Assembly: GCA_029261355.1 (NCBI GenBank)
Contig: JAJDBM010000002.1
Coordinates: 1-64,000 of the forward strand
Length of the DNA: 64,000 nt
Reading direction: 5' to 3'
DNA from: Nitrospirales bacterium
GTDB taxonomy: Bacteria > Nitrospirota > Nitrospiria > Nitrospirales > UBA8639
This document shows, piece by piece, positions 52,102 to 62,064 of this stretch. The notes below the pieces were generated by a model. It did not search any database. It had not been told where the DNA came from and saw only the letters and a list, made by a program, of their open reading frames with translations. Made by a program: the position numbers and the translations under genes. Each line of letters starts with the position of its first letter. Within the stretch, counting starts at the first letter, position 1.

Positions 52102-52698
52102 TCATGGATTGTCGGAAAGTGGGAATGAAATAACGACACCTCCAATGACATCGTTGAGTTTATGATTTTGTTTTGGACTCAGAGGATGTGCGTTATGACA
52201 ACTGACACATGAGTCCGAAATAGCCGTATCAGCGTAAATTGCCGTAAAATATCGGCGTCCGTTTTTTTGAACGACACCAGTGAAGGGTTTACTCGGATCT
52301 CCTGTGACGGCTTCTAGTCCTGTCCGCTCAAACCATGAGGCTGGGCGATTCTTTTCATAAATTGGCCATAGGCTCACCAGTCGATACTCTAGTCCACTTC
52401 CCTTGCTTTTTACACGTAACCCAGAAAGTGTGATCATTTGAGCAGGCAATGGAAGTGCTGTTTCTCTCTTCCAAGCTTCGTCAGCCTTTACCACATCATT
52501 TTCCTGCATTCGATTCACAACATGGGTGGTATAGATGGTTCGATCTGCTTCAAGGATGGCATGGAGAAATTCGGCCACCTGTTCTGCTGAGACGACTTCT
52601 TTTATCTGAGAATTCGGGGCTGCTAGCAAACTATTCACGGAGACCACACTTATCAGTAACACAAGAAATATTTTTGAATAGATAGTGAGACATCTCAT
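52102..52698 (-). CDS. DUF3365-like haem-binding periplasmic protein
   Basis: About 198 residues starting at MRCLTIYSK, preceded by GGGGAGGG, with a signal peptide IFLVLLISVVSVNSLLAA. The body has NRMQENDVVKADEAWKR and DSCVSCHNAHPLSP, a CxxCH c-type haem motif, and ends VIGGVVISFPL. This fits the DUF3365/Tll0287-like haem sensor or electron-transfer family. A longer start would add 13 residues ahead of the signal peptide. Confidence 0.8.
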   Translation of the reverse strand: MRCLTIYSKIFLVLLISVVSVNSLLAAPNSQIKEVVSAEQVAEFLHAILEADRTIYTTHVVNRMQENDVVKADEAWKRETALPLPAQMITLSGLRVKSKGSGLEYRLVSLWPIYEKNRPASWFERTGLEAVTGDPSKPFTGVVQKNGRRYFTAIYADTAISDSCVSCHNAHPLSPKQNHKLNDVIGGVVISFPLSDNP

Positions 52699-52997
52699 AC
52701 GAAACCCTCCCCTCGGCACATGATTATATAATGACATTATGAAAACAGCCTTCAGACCTAGATAATGGTGATCTCAATAGCAGAGGAGGCTGTGGCTTCT
52801 TTATAGGAGAATTCAGGGTGAAGTGCAATCTAGGAGGTTGCTGAGGTCGCTGTTGCGATTAGGATTGTAGTGAGTGAGAGTTGAGGGGGTGGGGCTGGGT
52901 CTTTGGTTATGTGAAGGTATTTTTCATGTTTTTTGATATAGATGAGGAGTTCTTGGTGGGGCTTTTGACTGAAGAACTTAGAAAGAGCGCTCTCTAT

Positions 52998-53675
52998 TCA
53001 GATCATCTCAAGTTGTTTTTTGTGTAACTGAATCTGCTCGGTTGATCGGAGGCGTATTTTGAAAATGACCCGGCGGCTTTTTTCGTGATTGATCAGGTTG
53101 TTCGGCTCATATACCAAATCTTGTCGGCCGCGACCGGATGCGACCGTTAGCTCTTGAAAACATTGGTATGCGTCAGGTTTTTGGGCTTGTATGACCTCAA
53201 GACCTTTGACCATGACCGATAATGAACGTGCTTGGCTAAGGTGAAGATTATAGACATCACTGCCGCGATCATCCGTGTGGCCTTGAATAGCAAGGGAGTC
53301 GATCGTCGTCCGTAAAGGCCCACAGATTGTTGCGGCATAGAATGGCATAGCTTCTTCTAAGAAACGATGGGCCTGTGGAGATAATGTACTCTTATCCGAT
53401 TCGAATGTTAGCACGTTGTTAGGAACGATGATCATGAGAGTGAGAGGGTCCTGTGGATCCGCGTCGAGCGAAAGTCCTAGGCCTCCGAGGTGTGTACGCA
53501 AAGCTGTCTGTACATCATCTTTATGTTCTTGCAATTGCGACTGGGCTTCAGATGTCGTTTGGGTGAAGAAGGCAGCGAATAACAAGATGAACATCATTGC
53601 TAGTGAAGTCATGAGATCGATGATGCCATTTGAGGCATTGGACGTAGAGGTATCGTGACTCATGGTGTCTTTCAT
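52998..53675 (-). CDS. ZorB/MotB-like protein with OmpA peptidoglycan-binding domain
   Basis: 225 residues from the ATG that overlaps the upstream stop (ATGA). Residues 17-38 form a membrane helix starting IIDLMTSLAMMFILLFAAFF, with Asp20 in the position of the MotB proton-binding aspartate. The C-terminal OmpA-like domain has LAIQGHTDDRGSDVYNLHLSQARSLSV. The pair with the MotA/ZorA-like gene makes a predicted proton-driven channel tethered to peptidoglycan. Zorya anti-phage systems have this pair, but ZorC/ZorD are not here. Confidence 0.75.
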   Translation of the reverse strand: MKDTMSHDTSTSNASNGIIDLMTSLAMMFILLFAAFFTQTTSEAQSQLQEHKDDVQTALRTHLGGLGLSLDADPQDPLTLMIIVPNNVLTFESDKSTLSPQAHRFLEEAMPFYAATICGPLRTTIDSLAIQGHTDDRGSDVYNLHLSQARSLSVMVKGLEVIQAQKPDAYQCFQELTVASGRGRQDLVYEPNNLINHEKSRRVIFKIRLRSTEQIQLHKKQLEMI

Positions 53676-54883
53676 CCCGTTTTTCGTTTGGTGGAAAAAC
53701 GAGGCCATTTTGGCCAGGATCTTGTTTTTCTTGGATGGATTGTGGCGAATGGATTCATCACATCGGAAGAATTTTCCCACAAAAACGGTCGCTGTTTAAA
53801 AGGTGATGCATTTGGTGTCGGTTCCGTGGGTTTATCTTGTAGCACTTTGGCGAGATCGTGAATGGTATCCGTGAGTTCGCGCAGCGGTGTCTGGAGTTCT
53901 TCTCTGATCATGTGGGGAAGCTCTGATATCGTTTGGCATGTTTCCGCATGTTGATCTTCGTGAAGTCTTGTCAATGATTGAACGACCGAGGTGAGGTTAG
54001 CCAGGGGGGCGGCTAGTCCTTTCATTTCCGCACCATTCCTAATGTTACGTGGTGTCATTGTGACAGGCTCATTATGATGTCGGCTCGCGATGTGTTCCAA
54101 CATCTGTTCAATTGTTTTTCTGGGAAAAAGTTGATCAAGGAGTCTGAGGAAGGAGTAATGAGTATGCATGAGGTCTGCCATCAGAGGTTTTTCGAAAAAT
54201 GTAAACATGTTGGCTGCAATGAGCCCAACAATTGAGGTCAAGAATTTTCCAGCTAGTCCGTTGATGAGTCCTTGAATGCCGACGATTTCATTCCCTTCGG
54301 CATGTAGCTTCCCGAGGCCAATAAATAACGCGACAAAGGTCAACAACAAGCCAATGCTTGTGAGCAATGAAGGAAATTGGCGATAAAATGCCACATTCAC
54401 CTGATTGGCCAACGTGGTTTCTTGTGTAAATATCTCTTCTGCTCGCTTCGTACTAAAAATGCGTGCTTCCATGAACCACGGCACGTGTTCTAGGATCAGC
54501 GTCATTCGATATTGAAGCCATAGTGTATGCAGCATCGGGATTTTTCCCATCTCACCGTCGAGTTTCTCCAAGTCATCAGTGTCAATACGAATGTTTGATG
54601 AAGCATGGCGTTTGTCTTGGAGGGTCGCCCCTTTTTCAGAGTCATGCATGAAGCGCTCTTGGTCGATGTCTCCACGCTCGCTAATGAGTGTTCGTAATAT
54701 TGGACTGATTCGTTCAATGCTGTGTCGAACGAATGACACTTCTTTTCGAAATTTGGCAATGTGCCACAGAAAAAAGAGCAGAATTCCCAATGAGCCTAGC
54801 CAGCTCAGCATGGGACTCGAAGGTCCTCCAAGGAAGGATACGTCGCGGCTCAAAAACTCAAACAGTCCGACATTATTCGTCAT
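53672..54883 (-). CDS. ZorA/MotA-like proton-channel protein
   Basis: 403 residues. A first helix is MLSWLGSLGILLFFLWHIA. The core is FPSLLTSIGLLLTFVALFIGLGKL followed by GLAGKFLTSIVGLIAANMFTFFEKPL, the MotA/TolQ/ExbB-type helices. A C-terminal region of about 120 residues is helical and ends in a proline- and basic-rich tail. It is shorter than classical type I ZorA, with no long tail domain. Its stop overlaps the ZorB-like ATG, so the two are translationally coupled. Confidence 0.72.
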   Translation of the reverse strand: MTNNVGLFEFLSRDVSFLGGPSSPMLSWLGSLGILLFFLWHIAKFRKEVSFVRHSIERISPILRTLISERGDIDQERFMHDSEKGATLQDKRHASSNIRIDTDDLEKLDGEMGKIPMLHTLWLQYRMTLILEHVPWFMEARIFSTKRAEEIFTQETTLANQVNVAFYRQFPSLLTSIGLLLTFVALFIGLGKLHAEGNEIVGIQGLINGLAGKFLTSIVGLIAANMFTFFEKPLMADLMHTHYSFLRLLDQLFPRKTIEQMLEHIASRHHNEPVTMTPRNIRNGAEMKGLAAPLANLTSVVQSLTRLHEDQHAETCQTISELPHMIREELQTPLRELTDTIHDLAKVLQDKPTEPTPNASPFKQRPFLWENSSDVMNPFATIHPRKTRSWPKWPRFSTKRKTG

Positions 54884-55316
54884 GAGGTCATCAATCTATT
54901 TGGATATCTAGTCGTCATGATCAGGTTACATGTGCGTGCCACGTCCTATTCACTTGTGGCCTAGGCGTAACATTGCTTAACGTTATGATTGTGTAAGCAC
55001 TTGTACTTTCTCAAGTATTGTGCCGCGTTCTAACCTACTGAAACCTCAAGGAAAATAATTGAATCGCATAAGTCCGAGAATTGGATTCCTTGATTTGGTA
55101 GGCAAAGAATGCCGTCTAGTGGGCAACGAGAGCGATGTGCAAATGCCAATGACTGATTGTTAGCAAAAAGAAAATTTGACGAGGGGTTCATATACATGGA
55201 GCTGTTGAGCGCTGGAAAATTCGTATTGAAGATACTCCCCCCTAGCGACATGCTATGTTAGGATGCGCGCTTGGTCTTCCTTACTTGTAGGCGGTTCTAT
55301 TGGAAATCTATTTCAT
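54884..55316. other. Non-coding stretch between the ZorA-like gene and sixA
   Basis: No gene with recognised features. It should hold the divergent promoters of the ZorAB-like pair and sixA. I could not pick out a clear -10/-35 pair. Confidence 0.5.
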
Positions 55317-55811
55317 ATGAAAAATTTATACCTCGTTCGCCATGCAGAAGCTGTGAGACAACATGCGAGCCAACGGGATTATGATCGTCCCTTACATGAA
55401 TCTGGGAAAGAAGATGCCCGGCATATGGTTCAGCAATTGAGTCGATGTCCTAATCCAATGGGTTTGGTCTCAAGCCCTGCTATTCGAGCTAAGGAGACTG
55501 CGACGATTTTTGCGACGGCATTGGCTTTCCCGATATCAAACATGAAAGTTGATGAAAGAATTTATGAGGCTGAAGTTGAGGACTTGCTGTCAGTTATTGG
55601 TGGGGTGGATAACAATGTCTCATGTCTGATGCTTGTTGGGCACAATCCTGGACTGAGCCAACTCGTCAACGATTTGGTTCACAGTGACATCGGGAATATG
55701 CCGACGTGTAGTCTGGCTGTCTTGCACCTTTCATCAGATTCATGGTCTGACATTGGTATTGCTAAGGCAGAGTTGCAGGATTTTAACTATCCAGGGAAAG
55801 CAGGGGGATAA
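55317..55811 (+). CDS. sixA: Phosphohistidine phosphatase SixA
   Basis: 164 residues from the ATG of MKNLYLVRHAEAV. RHAEA is the catalytic RHG-type motif of the histidine phosphatase superfamily. SSPAIRAKETATIFA and MLVGHNPGLSQLVNDLV complete the active site. SixA removes phosphate from histidine in proteins such as phosphotransfer domains. An earlier start would add 18 residues without family match. Confidence 0.88.
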   Translation: MKNLYLVRHAEAVRQHASQRDYDRPLHESGKEDARHMVQQLSRCPNPMGLVSSPAIRAKETATIFATALAFPISNMKVDERIYEAEVEDLLSVIGGVDNNVSCLMLVGHNPGLSQLVNDLVHSDIGNMPTCSLAVLHLSSDSWSDIGIAKAELQDFNYPGKAGG

Positions 55812-55856
55812 CTGAATTTGTCTCGTTTTCGTAGACACTCCCCCTAGGATTGCCAT

Positions 55857-56245
55857 CTACCGCTCATACGCTGCTGGGCTCATATTTTCCAAGTGTTGAT
55901 GGCGCCTCGCCCGATGACCAAACATCTCAAAATAATCGAAGATTTCTGTTCGCGCCGCTTCACGAGTTTTGAAAATATGGCGGTGTATTTTCTCCTTCTT
56001 CAGACTACCAAAGAAGGACTAGACTGAATTTCTCCTTCAGCTTCAGCTTCAGCTTCTCGTGCTGGCCCTCTTTGAGTTCGGCCTCATAGCTGTCGGTGGC
56101 GGTGGGACTATACGCTTTCACCCATTTGTACAGGCTTTGGACCGAAATTCCTAAGCGCTTGGCGACATTGGCGACGGTGTCCCCTCGCTCGATCTCCTAT
56201 TTGACTGCTTTTTCTTTGAATTCATCCGCCAAGCGCCCTGTTGTC
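55857..56245 (-). pseudogene. Internally deleted IS3-family element remnant
   Basis: On the minus strand an orfA-like part reads RLADEFKEKAVK, TAG, EIERGDTVANVAKRLGISVQSLYKWVKAY and continues to a KLKLKLKEKF repeat. It then shifts frame into the orfB end FFGSLKKEKIHRHIFKTREAARTEIFDYFEMFGHRARRHQHLENMSPAAYER, stop at 55857-55859. The whole catalytic middle of orfB is missing. Element inactive. 56284-56576 contains no other gene I can name. Confidence 0.8.
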
Positions 56246-56252
56246 GTGCCTT

Positions 56253-56277
56253 CCCATCCCATCCCATCCCATCCCAT
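56253..56277. repeat. Five tandem copies of CCCAT
   Basis: A short perfect 5-base tandem repeat beside the IS3 remnant, forming a potential slippage site. No function is implied. Confidence 0.9.
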
Positions 56278-56576
56278 GCTTTAAATTAAAAAGGAAATTC
56301 AGTGCGGCAATGGGGATTGGCCTGGAGATAATTCTTGAATAGTGGATGGAGTTTTAGGGCAGATGATCACGCTCTCGTTTTTTCATCATGAGAATTTCAG
56401 CAAAAGCTATACCTTAGATTATTGTTGGTAATTTCTTGAAGTGTGAAGTATGGAGGTGCATCATAGCCTAATGATTGATATGTCAATTGATGGCTGAGTT
56501 TTTGTAGTGAAATGCCAGGATGATCTTCTTTTGTATGCGATAGGTGATAGTGGGAATTGGCTGACTGGTAGGTGGC

Positions 56577-59500
56577 TTAGCTGGGGTGCCATGTGATCTG
56601 CTGATCGAGACGTTTCTCGAGGGCTTGTTGTAAGGCCTGAGCGAGTTCATGCAGGTGATAGGGCTTACTCAGAAAAACTGATATTCCGAGAGCTAGTGCT
56701 TGTTCCTCATCCATGATATGGCTGTATCCGGTACAGAGTATAAGTGGGATTGATGGGCGGACGCTTAAAATCTCTTTTGCTAATTCAGCTCCTGTATATT
56801 CTGGCATGGTCTGATCCGTGATTACGGCATCAAACTTGTGTGGGGCTTGACGAAACGCTTTCTGTGCTTCATGGGCATTTGTGTAAGCCAGGACTTGATA
56901 GCCAAGTGTTTTGAGCATCGCTTTTGCTGACTCGACGATTGAGGTTTCATCGTCAACAAACATGATGGTACCTTGGCCGTGCGGGATATCGGGAATATTG
57001 ACCTGCGGTTCCTTAACAAGTTCACCTGTTCTTGGTAAATACACATCAAAGGTTGTTCCAGACCCTACTGTACTGTGAACGGAAATGACTCCCCCGTGAT
57101 CGGTGACAATTCCGTGGGTCACTGAGAGACCCATTCCAGTCCCTTCACCCACTTTCTTTGTAGTAAAAAAAGGATCAAAAATACGGGAGATGACTTCTTG
57201 GGGAATACCTTGCCCGGAATCCTTCATCGTCAGACGTACGTAACGACCACAAGCGAGGCCTGCAGGATGACTGGGTTTTGTTTGCTCAATAGAGACTTCT
57301 TGCAAGGTGACGTCTAGCAGCCCACTCTTGCCCCGCATTGCATATTCAGCGTTGGTTCCCAGGTTCATGACTACTTGGTGAATGTGAGTTGCATCTGCAA
57401 ATACGGCTCCGGCGGATGCTTCCAAGTTCTGGTGAACGGCAATAGTCGAGGGCAGCGAGGCCCGAAGGAGCTGAAGAGCTTCTTCTACAATTGACTGGAC
57501 TCGAATCGGTTGTTTGCCAGTATCCCCTTGACGACTAAACGCTAAGATTTGTCCAATGAGGTTCTTGGCTCGTTCTCCGGCCAGTAGAACTTCTTCAAGA
57601 TATGAAACACTCGCTTTTGGATCCTTGGCTTTGAGTATCGCCATTTCAGTAAACCCAATGAGGGCGGATAAAATATTGTTGAAATCGTGGGCGATACCAC
57701 CAGCTAAAGTCCCAATTGATTCCAGTTTTTGCATTTGTCGACGTTCATCTTCTCGATGTCGAAGGTGTGCTTCGGTTTGCTTACGGTCTGTGATATCGAG
57801 AGCATAGACATTCATATAATTGCCATCCTCGGTTACAGAAAATGTGAGGGAATAGCAACGGTTGCACGTGATGATTTCTTGCGCTGCAATTTTCTTGTGC
57901 GTAAACACTTTCTGAATGAGGCGGTCCCATGGCGATGGCTGTTGAGGGTCTTTCTCAGATTCAAGGGCTGCGAGCAGTGGAGCGGCAGCTTTGTTGCGGT
58001 AGGTGATGGTGCCATCCCGTAAAACCCGGAGGACTGGGTTCGGATTTTCTTCAGGAAATTTTGCCAAAATTTCTACTTTTTTCTGAGTTTGTGTCCGATC
58101 AATGAACTGTCCAATTTGACTGCCAACACTTCCCATTTGCTGTAGAAGGTCAGCATCGGGTTCATGAATACGGAAACTAAAAAATTCCATTACTCCATAA
58201 ATTTCATTCCCAAGTTGAATTGGGAAGGCAAACGCCGCGTGGAGATTTTCCTTGGCAGCCATCTTAGCCCGAGGGAAGTTGGTATCTAGGACTACATCAG
58301 GAATCCAGGCGGCTTTAGAGGTACTCCAGACGCGTCCAGGTAACCCTTGTCCTTTGATAAGAGTTGTCCTCTTTGTTAGGTCGACGAATTCAGCGAATTG
58401 GTCGGGCGCATGACACCAAACTTGGACACTTTGAAGACATGTTCCTTGAGGAACGACTTGCCATAATACACCGACTTGCCAACCTAAACTTTCACAGACA
58501 GCTCGAAGGATTTTTGTTGCTCCTTGTTCTATCGTGACATGGGTCGCAAGGATACGAGAGACTTCGTATTGAGCTCGTAAACGTTGTTCTGCCATCTTTT
58601 CTATTGTCTGGTCATGGATGAGGCCAATGAAAAGCCGACGATTTGAATGAGTAATTTCTGTGATCGAAAGAGACAAGGGAAAGGTCGTGCCATCTCGTCG
58701 TCGGGCGGTGACTTCTAATTGAGAGTCGAGTTCCTGGGGTGATGATCTTAGGCGTGATGCATCGAAAAGCTGTTGGAGGCATTCGTTGTCTGAGGTGGAT
58801 AGTAACGTGTTGAGTTTCTTTCCAATTATCTTATGTGCTGGACAGAAAAATATCCGTTCTGCTGACGCATTACATGTTTCGATTGTGCCAGATTCATCAG
58901 CGGTGACAATGCCTTCCCCTGCATGGGCAATGATGGCACGGGTATAGGCTTCACTTTCTTCGAGTTGTTTAATGAGGGGATGGCTAATTCTGAAGAGTAA
59001 AAATCCTCCAAGTCCGATGATTGTAAGCCCAACGATACCAGTGATGATCCCAGCATGGAGGAATGGCGAGCGAATTTCTTTAAGGTCGATTTTTGAAACG
59101 AGTCCCAGTTTCAGTAAGCCAATTGGTTCGTAGGCGGCTAAAACTGTTTCCCCACGATAATCAGGTCCTACAATTGTTCCGGATTTTCCTGAAAGGGCTA
59201 GGTGCATTGCTTCGGCCAACTTCGCTGAAAGAAGAGTTGGCTCGGGCGGTTTTAGTGTCGAATGTCGATGAGACAAAATCCAAACAATCTTATTTCCCGT
59301 AAGACGTGCTAAGGTCATTTCCCCCGTCTCACCAAACCCTTTATTGTATTTGTGGGAATCAATTATTTGGCTGAGTGTGGCGGCAGCCGAACCATCAGGA
59401 TGATCTTGTCTACTGTACTGTTGATCAAAGCGTGCGACAGCTTCCATCAGGCGAGCTTGGGTGTGCGTTATTTCTGCAAGGCGAAGTCGTTCTTCATCAA

Positions 59501-59606
59501 ACGCCGCATGATATAACAAGATGATAGCGACACCAGCGGTAGCGAGGCACGCCAGTGTCATGATGATCAGGACAACAAAGACGCGATTGCGGGCAGTCCA
59601 ATTCAT
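56577..59606 (-). CDS. Hybrid sensor histidine kinase
   Basis: 1009 residues. Membrane helix 1 (about 10-32) and helix 2 (about 190-212) flank a periplasmic sensor region. A PAS domain (about 215-335), a GAF domain (about 350-500, with GQGLPGRVWSTSKAAWIPDV) and a second PAS-like segment (about 515-620) follow. The HisKA domain has AGGIAHDFNNIL with H640, then the ATPase domain (NLGTNAEYAM, DSGQGIP, GEGTGMGLS). A receiver domain has D931 (VITDQTMP) and K981. No separate response regulator is adjacent, but SixA upstream removes phosphohistidine. Confidence 0.92.
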   Translation of the reverse strand: MNWTARNRVFVVLIIMTLACLATAGVAIILLYHAAFDEERLRLAEITHTQARLMEAVARFDQQYSRQDHPDGSAAATLSQIIDSHKYNKGFGETGEMTLARLTGNKIVWILSHRHSTLKPPEPTLLSAKLAEAMHLALSGKSGTIVGPDYRGETVLAAYEPIGLLKLGLVSKIDLKEIRSPFLHAGIITGIVGLTIIGLGGFLLFRISHPLIKQLEESEAYTRAIIAHAGEGIVTADESGTIETCNASAERIFFCPAHKIIGKKLNTLLSTSDNECLQQLFDASRLRSSPQELDSQLEVTARRRDGTTFPLSLSITEITHSNRRLFIGLIHDQTIEKMAEQRLRAQYEVSRILATHVTIEQGATKILRAVCESLGWQVGVLWQVVPQGTCLQSVQVWCHAPDQFAEFVDLTKRTTLIKGQGLPGRVWSTSKAAWIPDVVLDTNFPRAKMAAKENLHAAFAFPIQLGNEIYGVMEFFSFRIHEPDADLLQQMGSVGSQIGQFIDRTQTQKKVEILAKFPEENPNPVLRVLRDGTITYRNKAAAPLLAALESEKDPQQPSPWDRLIQKVFTHKKIAAQEIITCNRCYSLTFSVTEDGNYMNVYALDITDRKQTEAHLRHREDERRQMQKLESIGTLAGGIAHDFNNILSALIGFTEMAILKAKDPKASVSYLEEVLLAGERAKNLIGQILAFSRQGDTGKQPIRVQSIVEEALQLLRASLPSTIAVHQNLEASAGAVFADATHIHQVVMNLGTNAEYAMRGKSGLLDVTLQEVSIEQTKPSHPAGLACGRYVRLTMKDSGQGIPQEVISRIFDPFFTTKKVGEGTGMGLSVTHGIVTDHGGVISVHSTVGSGTTFDVYLPRTGELVKEPQVNIPDIPHGQGTIMFVDDETSIVESAKAMLKTLGYQVLAYTNAHEAQKAFRQAPHKFDAVITDQTMPEYTGAELAKEILSVRPSIPLILCTGYSHIMDEEQALALGISVFLSKPYHLHELAQALQQALEKRLDQQITWHPS

Positions 59607-60127
59607 AATATTTCAATGTCTGCGGTCTTGGGGGGGACGATTGTTACGGGGCTGAGCCGACATCCTATGAACAACAAGGACTATCAGGTCTATTCTAAAA
59701 TGCCCATTCGGTTTTGAGGCTTTCGCATGGCCATTTGTCACAGGGAGAAGAGTCAGTCTATGAAAAATTGTCTCTATTTGCAAATTATGTAATTGGGGGG
59801 CAAGATCGACTGAAGACCTGCAAATTTGCTAGATAGACTTATACCTAAGTTGGTGTTGTTCATGAGTACGTACTCTCAACCTAATTATTCAAAGACGGCA
59901 AGGCAGGGTCTGTGAAAAAACTCGAAAGTGAATGGTGTAAAGGAAAATCAAGAAAATGATACCAAGCGATCATTCAGTCAATGTGACGATGAATTTGTGT
60001 CATTTGGGGGCTAGAGGGTTGACCTACTAACCAGTCATTTTTTCTCCTTATGGTATACTAAGTATCGAAGAAATAGGTGGGGGCCTCTCAATTCTCCATG
60101 AAACTCTGTAGTATTTGGAGGTAAGTT
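59607..60127. other. Divergent non-coding stretch between hybrid kinase and TPR gene
   Basis: No gene is seen. TATACT at 60054-60059 could be a -10 for the TPR gene, but the only good -35 (TTGACC at 60019) is 29 bases away, too far. A GGAGGT ribosome site precedes the TPR start. Confidence 0.5.
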
Positions 60128-61945
60128 ATGCTAAGCGGAGTAGCTCTATTTTTCTCCTCGATCATGAAATATATGAAACCATATTTTCTCAATTCTACGT
60201 GGTATGTTTCATTTCGATTCTCCATGTTTCAATTGAGCATGTTTGCATTATTGATGACTCCGTTCCTTGTTGGCGTTTCAATGTCTAGTCTAGTCTTCGC
60301 TATGGAACAAGAACACGAGCAAGAAGAGAGCATCGCAAGGAAGGCGGGGGCCGCTTGGACCGATGGTGCAACGATCACAGCACTCGATATTCTTGAAAAA
60401 GGGATTCAAGCTCATCCTCAGGCACTGTCACTTCAAAAGTTACGTGGGGATGTGTTGGCAACCTTCCGACGTGATCAAGCGGCTCTCGAAGTCTATGAGG
60501 CCATACTCAAAAAGACCCCAGAGATGTTGGATGTGCAGTGGGCGAAGTGGAGTGTTTTGCTTCGTTCTGGACAAGGAGGGGATGCGGTTTCTGAGTTACA
60601 ACGAATTTCAGAACATGATGCTAGTAACCCATTGGTTGCATTGAGGGTGGCGCAAGAACTTCGAAAACTTGATCGTTTGGAAGAATCAGTGAATTGGTAT
60701 CAGAAGGCGGTACAGTTAGTTCCAGATTTACCTGGCTGGAGATTAGCAATGGCCCGGGCGCGTTTTGATATCTTGGATGGTCGGGGTGCACGCGACGAAG
60801 TCAAACATGTTTTAACGATGGTTTCTCCTGGCTCACCAGAGGAGATCGTCGCTAAAGGTTTGTTGTCTGTGGTGTACGGGGCGACGAAAGAGCGGGGCCG
60901 TCGCTATCAGCCAATTTTTAGTCCAGAAGGAACGGCCGCTGAACGGAAAGAATGGGCTTCCATCCGTCCCGAGGCCTGGAGATTATTTGATGCCGGCCGA
61001 TATCAGGAAGCTGAACCCATATTGCGGAAAGTTCTTTCCCTAAAGCCCAGTGACCATGGAGCGAATCATGATCTAGGGGTGACACTTATGGAACTAGGTC
61101 GGTACGAAGAGGCTATTCCCTTTTTGGAAAAAGTGCTGACGGTCACGGTAAAGGATGAAGAGCTTGCGGATACATTTTTTCGGATAGCGCAATCACTTGT
61201 TGCGTTGGAACGCTGGTCTGAGGCATTAGATCATTTTGAAATACTCTATGAAGCGGCGGTTGAATTTGAACTAAGTACCCAAGATGTCCCGGTCATGCCA
61301 GGGATTCGAATATTGAGTAAGGAAAAGTTGGAAGAATGGCTAGAAAAGGTTCGTCCGCACGTTCCCGATGCGGTGCGTCCGAAGGTTGATGAGGCCAATG
61401 AAAATATTCCGCCAATTGATCCATCAAGCCCGGCTGCCCTTGATATTGATGAGAGGTATGAAAAAGCTGCAGGTAAGAAACTCACACCAGAAGATCCTAT
61501 GGATAGAAGGGCTTCTCTCATGGGGAGAGACGCTGACTTTAGTCTCTTTCGATTCCTCATCTCGGCGAGCCGAGTCATGCGTGATAATTTCCCTGGTGGG
61601 ACGCATGAATATATCCCCATTGATCCAGGGGATACGTTTCCGTCAACACAGGATGAGATTTACATGGTTTTTGGTCTTGTCACGGCCTCGTTTAATGATG
61701 TTCCACTCACGGCTGAATGCTTTCGTGAAACTACGAAGATTACAAGAGAACAAACCGCCGTCGCAGAAGATCAAGTGATTATGGCGATGAATGAGCAGTC
61801 TGGCTATTTTGTCTTATCTCGACCGAAAGAAGGATGGACTCCAGGCCTGTACCGTTGTGGTTTGTTTGTGGGAGAAGAAGTGTCCGCGTATACTCATGCA
61901 GACGAGGTCAGATTTCGAATTATAAAACCAACCATTTCGTCGTAA
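60128..61945 (+). CDS. TPR-repeat protein, exported
   Basis: 605 residues. A long N-terminus carries a hydrophobic export segment (MFALLMTPFLVGVSMSSLVFA). TPR units from about residue 75 to 400 include DLGVTLMELGRYEEAIPFLEKVL and NWYQKAVQLVPDLP. The C-terminal 130 residues (DEIYMVFGL, YFVLSRPKEGWTPGLYRCGLFVG) look like a beta-sandwich domain. GGAGGT directly precedes the ATG. A scaffold or envelope-associated role is likely, specific function unknown. Confidence 0.82.
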   Translation: MLSGVALFFSSIMKYMKPYFLNSTWYVSFRFSMFQLSMFALLMTPFLVGVSMSSLVFAMEQEHEQEESIARKAGAAWTDGATITALDILEKGIQAHPQALSLQKLRGDVLATFRRDQAALEVYEAILKKTPEMLDVQWAKWSVLLRSGQGGDAVSELQRISEHDASNPLVALRVAQELRKLDRLEESVNWYQKAVQLVPDLPGWRLAMARARFDILDGRGARDEVKHVLTMVSPGSPEEIVAKGLLSVVYGATKERGRRYQPIFSPEGTAAERKEWASIRPEAWRLFDAGRYQEAEPILRKVLSLKPSDHGANHDLGVTLMELGRYEEAIPFLEKVLTVTVKDEELADTFFRIAQSLVALERWSEALDHFEILYEAAVEFELSTQDVPVMPGIRILSKEKLEEWLEKVRPHVPDAVRPKVDEANENIPPIDPSSPAALDIDERYEKAAGKKLTPEDPMDRRASLMGRDADFSLFRFLISASRVMRDNFPGGTHEYIPIDPGDTFPSTQDEIYMVFGLVTASFNDVPLTAECFRETTKITREQTAVAEDQVIMAMNEQSGYFVLSRPKEGWTPGLYRCGLFVGEEVSAYTHADEVRFRIIKPTISS

Positions 61946-62064
61946 TCCCTCACTCATCCAGTTGGACGTATCTGCAATGAGTCTGTCGTGGTAAGACTCT
62001 TTCATGTCTTGCTTTTAAACGGACTATTCACGTATGGATTGAATGGAGGTGTTCTATTCAATCT

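Noticed and set aside
53676..53780. Longer start for the ZorB-like protein
   Set aside because: The added residues lie within the upstream gene and lack membrane or family features; ATGA overlap gives a better start.
60019..60059. Promoter for the TPR gene from TTGACC and TATACT
   Set aside because: The 29-base spacing is too long for a sigma70 promoter.
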